Source: JAHFOW01 sp964370795 (GTDB lineage: Bacteria; Planctomycetota; Brocadiia; Brocadiales; Brocadiaceae). Taken from it: 5,688 nt of DNA. The notes beneath the pieces were generated by a model that saw nothing but the letters and a program-made list of their open reading frames with translations, searched no databases and was not told the origin of the DNA. This document shows positions 1-5,600 of this stretch, piece by piece. Made by a program: the position numbers and the translations under genes. Every line of letters starts with the position of its first letter. Within the stretch, counting starts at the first letter, position 1. The stretch is taken from NCBI GenBank assembly GCA_964370795.1, contig CAYJME010000213.1, positions 1 through 5,688 on the forward strand. The letters run 5' to 3'.

Positions 1-45
1 CTTTTTTAGCCCTTTTTTACCATTTTCCTGGGTGGTTTTGTCGAA

Positions 46-63
46 CTTGGGTTAAAACCCAAG
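46..63. repeat. Short palindrome, 8-base arms
   Basis: CTTGGGTT (46-53) and AACCCAAG (56-63) are perfectly complementary around AA. As RNA this gives at most a seven-pair stem with a four-base loop. Neither side carries a T tract, so it is not a typical intrinsic terminator. It could be a protein-binding palindrome or a fragment of a dispersed repeat. No gene in the window explains it. Confidence 0.45.
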
Positions 64-95
64 AGATATGCACAGAACATGCAAACGATAGTAAA

Positions 96-153
96 GCAAT
101 CTTAATCCTTTCCAACACAAGAGATTGATCGACACTCCGTTCCTCGCAATGAC
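96..153 (-). repeat. Dispersed-type intergenic repeat (GTCATTGCGAGGA family)
   Basis: The minus strand begins GTCATTGCGAGGAACGGAGT (153 to 134) and continues through CAATCTCTTGTG to GATTGC near 96. From memory, sequence of the form GTCATTGCGAGGA...GCAATC recurs in many spacers of environmental anaerobes. I cannot count copies, and only one is in this window. Its ends carry CAATCT (97-102) and AGATTG (122-127), which can pair around a 19-base loop. It does not code. Membership of the family is recognition, not proof. Confidence 0.5.
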
Positions 154-206
154 ATTTGTACTGTATACTTTTTTCTGAAACGATATACTAGAAATTGGGT
201 ATTAAT

Positions 207-312
207 TTAGTTTTTTGAAAAATCTCAACAAAAATAGGTGTTTCAAGTCGGCAAATACTTCATCACTACCGTGATACAAAAAATGTATCAGTTATTTCTT
301 TCAAAAAACTAA
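207..312. repeat. 106-base segment bounded by perfect 14-base inverted repeats (MITE-like or structured RNA)
   Basis: TTAGTTTTTTGAAA at 207-220 is exactly inverted as TTTCAAAAAACTAA at 299-312, enclosing 78 bases. The interior has two overlapping small hairpins: ATCAC/GTGAT (262-266 with 271-275, loop TACC) and TGATACA/TGTATCA (272-278 with 284-290, loop AAAAA). No open frame of note lies inside and I see no clear target-site duplication outside. It could be a small non-autonomous element, a structured RNA, or a chance pairing favoured by AT-rich sequence. The 14-base exactness is the main argument for significance. Confidence 0.4.
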
Positions 313-337
313 CCTGTTACGAAACTGTTTATCTCAG

Positions 338-352
338 GTCGCCACTACAAAC
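338..352 (+). repeat. Repeat motif, copy 1 (15 bases)
   Basis: GTCGCCACTACAAAC matches, with one difference, the minus strand of 5262-5276 (GTCGTCACTACAAAC) in the far spacer. It abuts the probable nifJ terminator. It is also bracketed by a weak CTGTTT/AAACAG pair (325-330 with 349-354). Only half of the hairpin seen in the other copy is present, so this looks like a truncated member of the same dispersed family. Confidence 0.45.
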
Positions 353-359
353 AGAATAA

Positions 360-409
360 GGCTGAGAAATTGGGGGGACTTGATTTCTCAAATACCCAAT
401 CTCTCAACC
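360..409 (-). terminator. Probable intrinsic terminator of nifJ
   Basis: About 77 bases past the nifJ stop, the minus-strand RNA can form a 15-pair stem: GGUUGAGAGAUUGGG (409 to 395) with CCCAAUUUCUCAGCC (374 to 360), including two G-U wobbles, around a 20-base loop. It is followed by the U-rich TTATTCTGTTT. In plus-strand RNA both wobbles become A-C mismatches, so the stem favours nifJ's direction. A shorter competing stem (TGAGAAAT 363-370 with ATTTCTCA 383-390) lies inside it. The large loop and imperfect U tract keep confidence moderate. Confidence 0.5.
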
Positions 410-485
410 TCTCCATTTTATCTCTCCAATTTCAGGATCTTTACCGTCGATTGAAAAATTATTTCTCCGCGGCTTTCAACCATTT

Positions 486-3400
486 TTAAGGTGCCCATGC
501 TGCCTGATGTTTAAGCAACTTCCATCTCCTCTGTATTTCAGTGTCCGCCTGCTTCATCAGCGATGCCGCAACCTCAGGATTGCTTGCCCTCAGGGCACGA
601 TAGCGATTTTCGTTATAAGCATATTCCTCAAAAGAAATAGACGGGTCTTTACTGTCAATGGTCAGCGAATTCTTCCCTTGTGCCTCGAGTTGTGGATTAT
701 ACCGGAACAGAGGCCAATGACCACAGGCAACCGCCTTTTTTTGTTGCTCAATCCCCCTGCTCATGTCGATGCCATGGGCAATGCACACTGAGTAGGCCAC
801 AATGAGCGCCGGTCCGTTGTATGCCTCTGCCTCCGTAAATGCCCTGACGGTTTGCGCCTGGTTTGCCCCAAAGGCTACCTGGGCAACGTACACCTTGCTA
901 TAGGTGGCCATCATCAGTGCTATATTCTTTTTGGGAGTCCTCTTTCCCCCCGCTGCAAATTGGGCAATAGCGCCCAGCGGCGTTGCCTTGGACATCTGTC
1001 CACCCGTATTCGAATACACCTCGGTGTCCATAATCAGAAGTTTTATATTTTCACCCGACGCCAGCACATGATCGACCCCGCCATAGCCTATATCGTATCC
1101 CCACCCGTCGCCGCCTATTGCCCATACCGATTTCTTTACAAGGTAATCAGCAAGGGAGAGGAGTCTCTTCGCGTCTGATGAGGTGTCTTTTGATAGTTTC
1201 TTTTTCAATGCTTCTACGCGCACCCGCTGTTTGTCTATTGCCTCCTGGTTAGACTGATCTCCATTTTCTAATGATTCAAAGAGTTCTCTTACATCCGCAT
1301 AAGCAGGTAACTGGGCAAGCCGTTCCAACAGTTCAACGGCCTGTCCATAAAACTTGTCCACGGTCTGCCTCATACCAAGCCCAAATTCGGCTGTATCTTC
1401 AAAGAGGGAGTTCGACCATGCAGGTCCCCGGCCATCGGCCCTTTTTGTATAAGGCGTTGTGGGTAAATTCCCGCCGTAGATGGATGAACAGCCGGTAGCA
1501 TTGGCAATAAGCAAGCGGTCGCCAAACAACTGGGTAAGCAGTTTTATGTAAGGCGTCTCGCCACACCCCGCACATGCGCTGTGATACTCAATGAGCGGTT
1601 TTACAAACTGGCTACCTTTTACCGAATTAACGTTAAACTTCGAAGGGTCGGTTTCAGGAAGGTCAAGGAAAAACTTATAGTTCCCGGCCTCCTTGTGCCG
1701 GAGCGGTTCCTGAAGTTTCATGTTGATGGCCTTGGCATCGGGAATCTTGTTCCCCTGCGCATCCTTTTTTTGCCCCGGACAATTGAAGACGCATGAACCA
1801 CACCCGGTGCAGTCTTCCGGCGCTACCTGAACGGTAAACTTAAGACCTTTCATTTCTTTCCCTGATGCGTCCACGGCCTTAAAGGTTGCAGGGGCGTCCT
1901 TTAATAATGACGGGTCATACGCCTTTATTCTGATGGTTGCGTGAGGACAAACAAATGAGCATTGACCGCACTGTATACAAGCGTCGGGATCCCATTCAGG
2001 GATATACACCCCGACATTTCGCTTCTCATACTGGGTCGTCCCCGTGGGCCATGTGCCGTCGGCAGGTATAGCCGAGACAGGCAGGTAATCACCTTTATTG
2101 GCAATCATCTTTGCCGTTACATTTTTTACAAAATCCGGCGCATCTTCAGGCACCGGCGGCCGCATCCTGATCTTGCTGGTGACCTTGCCAGGCACCTTAA
2201 CCTCAACAATATGCTGGAGCGCCTTGTCTACCGAGGCGTAGTTCATTTTAACCACATCCTCACCCTTTTTTATGTAGGTCTTTTTAAGCTCCGCCTTGAT
2301 TGCTTCAATCGCATCCTCTTTGGGAATAATACCTGAAATAACAAAGAAGGCAGTTTGCATGATCGTGTTGATCCTTGTGCCAAGCCCTATCTCCTCGGCA
2401 AGCGAAATGGCGTCTATGATATAGAATTTCATCTTCCTGGCAATGAGATGTTCCTGTACCTCGGCAGGCAGGCTGTCCCATATCTCGTCCTTATTTTTAG
2501 AAGTGGTAAGGAGAAATGTGGCGCCTTCATCCGCATTGGATAACATATCATATTTTTCGAGGAACGAAGGATTGTGACAGGCAATGAAATTTGCCTTTGA
2601 CACAAGGTACGGATTCAATATCTTGTCTTTCCCAAATCGCAAGTGGGATACGGTCGTTGAACCAGACTTCTTTGAGTCATACACAAAATACCCCTGCGCA
2701 TAATTGTCTGTTTCCGTACCGATGATCTTGATGGTATTCTTGTTAGCGCCAACGGTACCATCTGCGCCCAATCCGTAAAACAGGGCACGGTAAGCCTCTT
2801 TTCCTTCTATCGTAAAGGATTCATCATAATCGAGACTGGTACCCGTCACATCATCGTTAATGCCAATGGTGAAATGATTCTTTGGTTTGCCCTGTGCAAT
2901 ATTATCGAACACGGCCTTTACCATTGCCGGGGTAAAGTCCTTTGAACCAAGACCATAACGGCCGCCAACAACGATGGGGTAATTCTTAAATTTCGTTGCC
3001 CCCCGGTCCATCGCCTCTCCGATGGCCGTCCTGATATCGAGATACAGAGGTTCGCCAATTGCGCCGGGTTCCTTCGTGCGGTCAAGGACGGCAATCGCCT
3101 TTACACTCGCCGGTAAACTATCAGCAAAGGCAGCTACATCAAAAGGCCGGTAAAGTCTTACCTGTATAAGCCCCAGTTTTTCGCCCCTGGCATTCAGCGT
3201 CTGCATGGTATTGAATATCGTTTCCCCTGCTGAACCCATAACAATAATAATACGTTCAGCATTTGGCGCGCCGTGATAATTAAAGAGGTTATATTGACGA
3301 CCAACGACTTTTGCAAACTTATCCATCGCCTTCTGCACAATACCGGGGGTTGCGGTATAATACTTGTTTACCGTCTCCCTTCCCTGGAAATATACATCCG

Positions 3401-4064
3401 GGTTTTGCGAAGTGCCTCGGATAGAAGGATTATCAGGGGTGAGACCTCTCTTGCGGTGGGCAATAACGAGGTCGTCGTCAATCATCGCCCGCATATCATC
3501 AAAAGAAACCTCTTCGATTTTCTGAACTTCGTGTGACGTCCTGAACCCGTCAAAGAAATGCATGAATGGTATCCTGGATTCAAGCGTGGCAGCCTGTGCA
3601 ATGAGGGCAAAATCCATAGCTTCCTGCACATTTTTTGAACATAACATGGCAAAACCGGTAGAACGCGCTACCATCACGTCCGAATTGTATCCGAATATAG
3701 ACAACCCCTGGCATGCCATAGAACGCGCAGTTATGTGAAAGACCGTGGGGGTAAGTTCGCCTGCGATTTTATACATATTGGGGATGATTAATAAAAGCCC
3801 CTGGGATGCTGAAATCGTGGTGGCCAGAGCGCCCGTGGTCAAAGAGCCGTGCACCGCCCCTGCGACACCCGCCTCAGACTGCATCTGGCTTACCTTCGGC
3901 ACCGAACCCCATATATTGACCCGTCCCGCCGCAGATTTTGCATCGCAGATCTCTGCAATAGGTGATGAAGGGGTTATTGGATAAATCGTAATTATTTCAT
4001 TGGTAGCATGTACCACGTGTGCACACGCCGTACAGCCATCAATGGTTACCATCTTTCGACTCAT
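486..4064 (-). CDS. nifJ: Pyruvate:ferredoxin (flavodoxin) oxidoreductase, single-chain, complete
   Basis: Cytoplasmic iron-sulfur TPP enzyme interconverting pyruvate + CoA with acetyl-CoA + CO2, using ferredoxin or flavodoxin. The 1192 residues show the family's full domain order. The N-terminal pyrimidine-binding domain (about 1-255) has YPITPSSP at 28-35, with Thr31, Glu64 and Arg114 at the same numbers as the D. africanus active site. A transketolase C-terminal-like domain (about 260-400) and the gamma/CoA domain (about 415-625) follow. The EKR segment lies near 680. Two 4Fe-4S motifs follow: Cys696/699/702/706 and Cys752/755/758/762. The TPP domain has GGDGW at 984-988 and YSNTGGQ at 1017-1023. 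Proximal-cluster cysteines are 831, 834, 859 and 1094. The start is ATG with a strong GAGGAG five bases upstream. There is no frameshift or missing ligand. It lacks the roughly 40-residue C-terminal extension of the 1232-residue D. africanus enzyme. Long gaps on both sides suggest a single-gene transcript. Direction of catalysis in vivo is inference. Confidence 0.98.
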   Translation of the reverse strand: MSRKMVTIDGCTACAHVVHATNEIITIYPITPSSPIAEICDAKSAAGRVNIWGSVPKVSQMQSEAGVAGAVHGSLTTGALATTISASQGLLLIIPNMYKIAGELTPTVFHITARSMACQGLSIFGYNSDVMVARSTGFAMLCSKNVQEAMDFALIAQAATLESRIPFMHFFDGFRTSHEVQKIEEVSFDDMRAMIDDDLVIAHRKRGLTPDNPSIRGTSQNPDVYFQGRETVNKYYTATPGIVQKAMDKFAKVVGRQYNLFNYHGAPNAERIIIVMGSAGETIFNTMQTLNARGEKLGLIQVRLYRPFDVAAFADSLPASVKAIAVLDRTKEPGAIGEPLYLDIRTAIGEAMDRGATKFKNYPIVVGGRYGLGSKDFTPAMVKAVFDNIAQGKPKNHFTIGINDDVTGTSLDYDESFTIEGKEAYRALFYGLGADGTVGANKNTIKIIGTETDNYAQGYFVYDSKKSGSTTVSHLRFGKDKILNPYLVSKANFIACHNPSFLEKYDMLSNADEGATFLLTTSKNKDEIWDSLPAEVQEHLIARKMKFYIIDAISLAEEIGLGTRINTIMQTAFFVISGIIPKEDAIEAIKAELKKTYIKKGEDVVKMNYASVDKALQHIVEVKVPGKVTSKIRMRPPVPEDAPDFVKNVTAKMIANKGDYLPVSAIPADGTWPTGTTQYEKRNVGVYIPEWDPDACIQCGQCSFVCPHATIRIKAYDPSLLKDAPATFKAVDASGKEMKGLKFTVQVAPEDCTGCGSCVFNCPGQKKDAQGNKIPDAKAINMKLQEPLRHKEAGNYKFFLDLPETDPSKFNVNSVKGSQFVKPLIEYHSACAGCGETPYIKLLTQLFGDRLLIANATGCSSIYGGNLPTTPYTKRADGRGPAWSNSLFEDTAEFGLGMRQTVDKFYGQAVELLERLAQLPAYADVRELFESLENGDQSNQEAIDKQRVRVEALKKKLSKDTSSDAKRLLSLADYLVKKSVWAIGGDGWGYDIGYGGVDHVLASGENIKLLIMDTEVYSNTGGQMSKATPLGAIAQFAAGGKRTPKKNIALMMATYSKVYVAQVAFGANQAQTVRAFTEAEAYNGPALIVAYSVCIAHGIDMSRGIEQQKKAVACGHWPLFRYNPQLEAQGKNSLTIDSKDPSISFEEYAYNENRYRALRASNPEVAASLMKQADTEIQRRWKLLKHQAAWAP

Positions 4065-4069
4065 ATTTT

Positions 4070-4075
4070 CTCCTC
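4070..4075 (-). promoter_or_regulatory. Ribosome binding site of nifJ
   Basis: On the minus strand GAGGAG sits five bases (AAAAT) before the ATG at 4064. It is a near-ideal Shine-Dalgarno and fixes the nifJ start, giving the expected N-terminus of the family. It is much stronger than the ribosome site of the neighbouring transglutaminase-like gene, consistent with a highly expressed central-metabolism enzyme. Confidence 0.85.
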
Positions 4076-4100
4076 ATTGGTTTTATGAACTAAAAGACTA

Positions 4101-4216
4101 GCCACAGAGGACACGGAAAACACAGAAAAAGAAATTGATCTATTGAGAATATGGGATGTTAAAAGACTTAATACTGTGCCTACACATCTTTGTGTTCCTC
4201 TCCCACTCCGTGGCAA
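4101..4216. repeat. Imperfect inverted pair of GCCACAGAGG-type repeat arms
   Basis: The plus strand reads GCCACAGAGGACACGGAAAA from 4101. On the minus strand, GCCACGGAGTGGGAGAGGAA begins at 4214 and leads into CACAAAGATG. The two arms resemble each other (GCCAC-GAG followed by a purine-rich run with ACACA) and face each other across about 75 bases. I recall GCCACAGAGGACACAGAG-like sequence as common repetitive spacer DNA in anammox and deltaproteobacterial genomes. No transposase accompanies it. It lies just upstream of the nifJ ribosome site, in the expected 5' leader. Confidence 0.4.
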
Positions 4217-4245
4217 AATTTACAATATTCAAAGATTACACTATT

Positions 4246-4400
4246 TTTCATATTTTGTCGAGAAAATGTATTTGAAATGCTTTATTTTCTACAAGGCAAA
4301 AGACGAGTTATGCCGACTTTGGCATGGGGAAAATGAAGAAATTTTTCAGGCTGGAAAACTATCGAAGACGCCTACAAATGGGAATTTCATATTTTGTTGA
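4246..4400. repeat. 16-base direct repeat bounding a 139-base unit
   Basis: TTTCATATTTTGTCGA at 4246-4261 recurs as TTTCATATTTTGTTGA at 4385-4400, fifteen of sixteen bases identical, with a period of 139 bases. The sequence between the copies shows no further internal repetition that I can see. It may be a trace of insertion or recombination in the spacer; chance is possible because the motif is AT-rich. Confidence 0.35.
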
Positions 4401-4423
4401 AATTACCCAAAACAGTATGGGTA
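4380..4423 (-). terminator. Weak terminator or 3' hairpin pair after the transglutaminase-like gene
   Basis: Immediately after the stop (4426) two mutually exclusive hairpins share the bases 4404-4408. The first is TACCCA (4404-4409) with TGGGTA (4418-4423), with an eight-base loop. The second is GGGAATTTCA (4380-4389) with TGAAATTACCC (4398-4408), ten pairs with one bulged base and an eight-base loop. Neither is followed by a good T tract on the minus strand (ATTTG follows the second). They may protect the 3' end or terminate inefficiently. Confidence 0.3.
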
Positions 4424-4425
4424 TG

Positions 4426-5208
4426 CTAAAAGAATTGGTGTGACTGTTCTCTGTACCTGCTAAACATGTCTTGCAGCTTATAGAATATCTCCTTAATAAT
4501 CGTGTTGTTATTCATGTAAAGACCCCAGGGAAATAACTCGCCCTCAAGAGTTTCTTGAAAGTCCTGAAGATTTTTATGAACAACGTGCGGAATTACTTCA
4601 TCGACGATATGGTTTACCTGGTTATGTCTCAGGATTAATGTTGGCACGCGTTCTTCCTTATCACCAATCATTTCCGATGGGATAATTCCGTTCCATTCCT
4701 TCGAAAAACCTTCCACAATATACTGCCTGCCCTGTTTGTCAAAGAGTTGATACCATGCATGGGCAAAGGCAATGGAATTGTTTTTATCCACAACCCAGCC
4801 CCACACGAGATCACCGTCAATATCAAGTTCTGACAACTTTGAAAAAAACAAGAAAACAGAATCTTCACAATCGCCCTGCTTTTTCTGTCTTGTTTCGACA
4901 GGCGTCTGCCAATAGTCTGTTTTTTCCGGTTCTGCGCGGTAATCAATATTAAAGGCTATTTCTTTGTATGCCTCATAAATCTGGTCGCCATTTCTAAAAT
5001 TTTTTGTACACCACTCTTTATAAGGCTGATTATCCAGGATGTTTTCCGAATAACTCGCCACGGCTGATTCCATTGGCCACGGGTCTTCTACCGGCTTATA
5101 ACCCCTACCTGCGAGGAAAATATCCGCGTATGAAACATCCGCGCGTGTCTCTAAACAAAAGACGCTTGAAATAACAACAAGGGTTAGCGCCGCGAATACA
5201 AGCTTCAT
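4426..5208 (-). CDS. Exported transglutaminase-like (papain-fold cysteine protease superfamily) protein
   Basis: A 260-residue protein with an N-terminal signal peptide: MK, then a hydrophobic stretch LVFAALTLVVISSVF, with plausible cleavage after TRA (residue 23). The cysteine at residue 18 follows Phe, so a lipobox is unlikely. The core resembles transglutaminase-like domains: WQTPVET then GDCED (Cys114), AHAWYQ (His150), and YIVEGF (Glu166) in the usual place of the third catalytic residue. This Cys-His-acid layout is known in bacterial transglutaminase-like cysteine proteinases, but substrate and reaction cannot be read here. The last 100 residues are unrecognised, and no membrane segment follows the signal. 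I chose ATG at 5208 because it begins the signal peptide; a TTG at 5238 would add ten polar residues in front of it. The ribosome site is weak (GGAAA, 11 bases upstream). It is separated from both neighbours by long gaps, so partners are unknown. Confidence 0.85.
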   Translation of the reverse strand: MKLVFAALTLVVISSVFCLETRADVSYADIFLAGRGYKPVEDPWPMESAVASYSENILDNQPYKEWCTKNFRNGDQIYEAYKEIAFNIDYRAEPEKTDYWQTPVETRQKKQGDCEDSVFLFFSKLSELDIDGDLVWGWVVDKNNSIAFAHAWYQLFDKQGRQYIVEGFSKEWNGIIPSEMIGDKEERVPTLILRHNQVNHIVDEVIPHVVHKNLQDFQETLEGELFPWGLYMNNNTIIKEIFYKLQDMFSRYREQSHQFF

Positions 5209-5261
5209 ATTGTCATGTGTTTCCGTGATTTTGATCAATACACTTCTATAATATCCAACAA

Positions 5262-5286
5262 GTTTGTAGTGACGACTTCAGTCGCC
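5262..5286 (-). repeat. Repeat motif, copy 2, with small hairpin
   Basis: The minus strand reads GGCGACTGAAGTCGTC (5286 to 5271) followed by ACTACAAAC. GGCGAC and GTCGTC pair around TGAA with one mismatch. The segment 5262-5276 matches 338-352 at fourteen of fifteen bases, in opposite orientation. I recall GGCGACTGAAGTCGCC-ACTACAAA-like sequence as a frequent short dispersed repeat in anammox-type genomes. It lies in the presumed 5' leader of the transglutaminase-like gene, about 55 bases before its ATG. Confidence 0.45.
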
Positions 5287-5297
5287 ATCTTTTTCGA

Positions 5298-5323
5298 CGG
5301 TTTCATCGTCTTCGATTAAACCG
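5298..5323 (-). promoter_or_regulatory. Stem-loop in the presumed leader of the transglutaminase-like gene
   Basis: On the minus strand CGGTTT (5323-5318) pairs with AAACCG (5303-5298). Inside, after one mismatch, ATCG (5316-5313) pairs with CGAT (5308-5305) around the loop AAGA. That gives ten pairs in a compact hairpin. Three further outer pairs (TTT/AAA) can form past a three-base bulge. No T tract follows, so it is not a terminator. It may be a leader RNA structure or part of the same dispersed repeat as 5262-5286. No ligand class is recognised. Confidence 0.35.
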
Positions 5324-5600
5324 AAACATTTGATTTGTTTCTACGGTATTACGAGTATTATGCAAGTTGAAACGATTAACTTTTGTTTAAAAATTCTACT
5401 TCAAATATTAAAGCACGATTTTCTCATTAATGCAATTCTGATGTTGATAGTGTGCCGAAATTCTCACAATCATCGATAAGGTTTTAAGCGCCTTCAAATC
5501 CTGTCTTACCTTCGTGTTTCCATGTTTTTCTATAGGCTTAATCAGTTTTTCTTTCGGCGTCCACCCTCGGTAAAAACTTACCTTTACTTCACTGGATAGC

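Larger units (their letters stand above)
1..485. other. Non-coding region downstream of nifJ
   Basis: No convincing gene is visible in these 485 bases. Open frames are short, such as a 42-codon frame running in from the left edge and stopping near 128, and have no recognisable content. The region is AT-rich and holds the probable nifJ terminator (360-409), a palindrome (46-63), a dispersed-type repeat (96-153), a segment bounded by inverted repeats (207-312), and one copy of a repeat motif (338-352) shared with the spacer at the other end of the window. ATTGGGTATT at 194-203 is also exactly inverted at 391-400. Repeats are packed here far more densely than in the coding regions, so it looks like an insertion-tolerant spacer. 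Confidence 0.6.
4065..4425. other. Spacer between the transglutaminase-like gene and nifJ
   Basis: The 361 bases should contain the nifJ promoter and leader on the minus strand. I see no convincing -35/-10 pair: a TCGACA at minus-strand 4262-4257 followed 17 bases later by TAATCT is too poor to call. The sequence holds an inverted pair of repeat-like arms (4101-4216), a 16-base direct repeat (4246-4261 and 4385-4400, one mismatch), AGAAAAT/ATTTCTCT-type pairing (AGAAAAT 4261-4267 with ATTTTCT 4284-4290), a small ATGCC/GGCAT hairpin (4310-4314 with 4321-4325) and hairpins next to the upstream stop. A plus-strand open frame of 85 codons (4143-4400) and a 39-codon frame (4324-4443) have no ribosome site or recognisable domain and are not called as genes. 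Confidence 0.55.
5209..5600. other. Spacer and leader upstream of the transglutaminase-like gene
   Basis: About 390 bases between the terminator of the partial gene and the ATG at 5208. It should hold the promoter of the transglutaminase-like gene; TATTAT at minus-strand 5254-5249 is -10-like, but I find no matching -35. It contains two stem-loops (5270-5286 and 5298-5323) and a repeat motif shared with the left spacer. A minus-strand open frame from ATG 5602 (or 5620) to 5408 would encode about 64-70 basic residues. It begins inside the terminator, has no ribosome site and no recognised domain, so it is not called as a gene, although its composition is not obviously non-coding. Confidence 0.5.

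Noticed and set aside
1..485. A CRISPR array, tRNA or small RNA gene in the left spacer
   Set aside because: There are no regularly spaced identical repeats and no cloverleaf; the repeats seen are single inverted pairs.
507..3984. Eight plus-strand open frames of 62-124 codons lying within 507-3984
   Set aside because: All are antisense to nifJ, whose product is unambiguous along its whole length. Their translations show no recognisable domain and they have no consistent ribosome sites.
4240..4262. A sigma-70 promoter for nifJ (TCGACA with TAATCT 17 bases later)
   Set aside because: The -10 match is only three of six and the region is AT-rich, so such pairs arise by chance.
4143..4400. An 85-codon plus-strand open frame in the spacer before nifJ
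   Set aside because: It runs through repeat-like sequence, has no ribosome site and no recognisable domain, and would face nifJ's expected promoter region.
4324..4443. A 39-codon plus-strand frame overlapping the 3' end of the transglutaminase-like gene
   Set aside because: Its composition is protein-like, but there is no ribosome site, it overlaps the convergent gene by 18 bases, and it crosses the direct-repeat copy.
4668..4952. Open frames on both strands inside the transglutaminase-like gene (minus 4668-4946, plus 4755-4952)
   Set aside because: They overlap the catalytic core of a gene with a clear signal peptide and conserved Cys and His motifs; they are out-of-frame shadows.
5206..5238. 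TTG at 5238 as the start of the transglutaminase-like gene
   Set aside because: It would place ten polar residues before the signal peptide and has no better ribosome site than the ATG at 5208.
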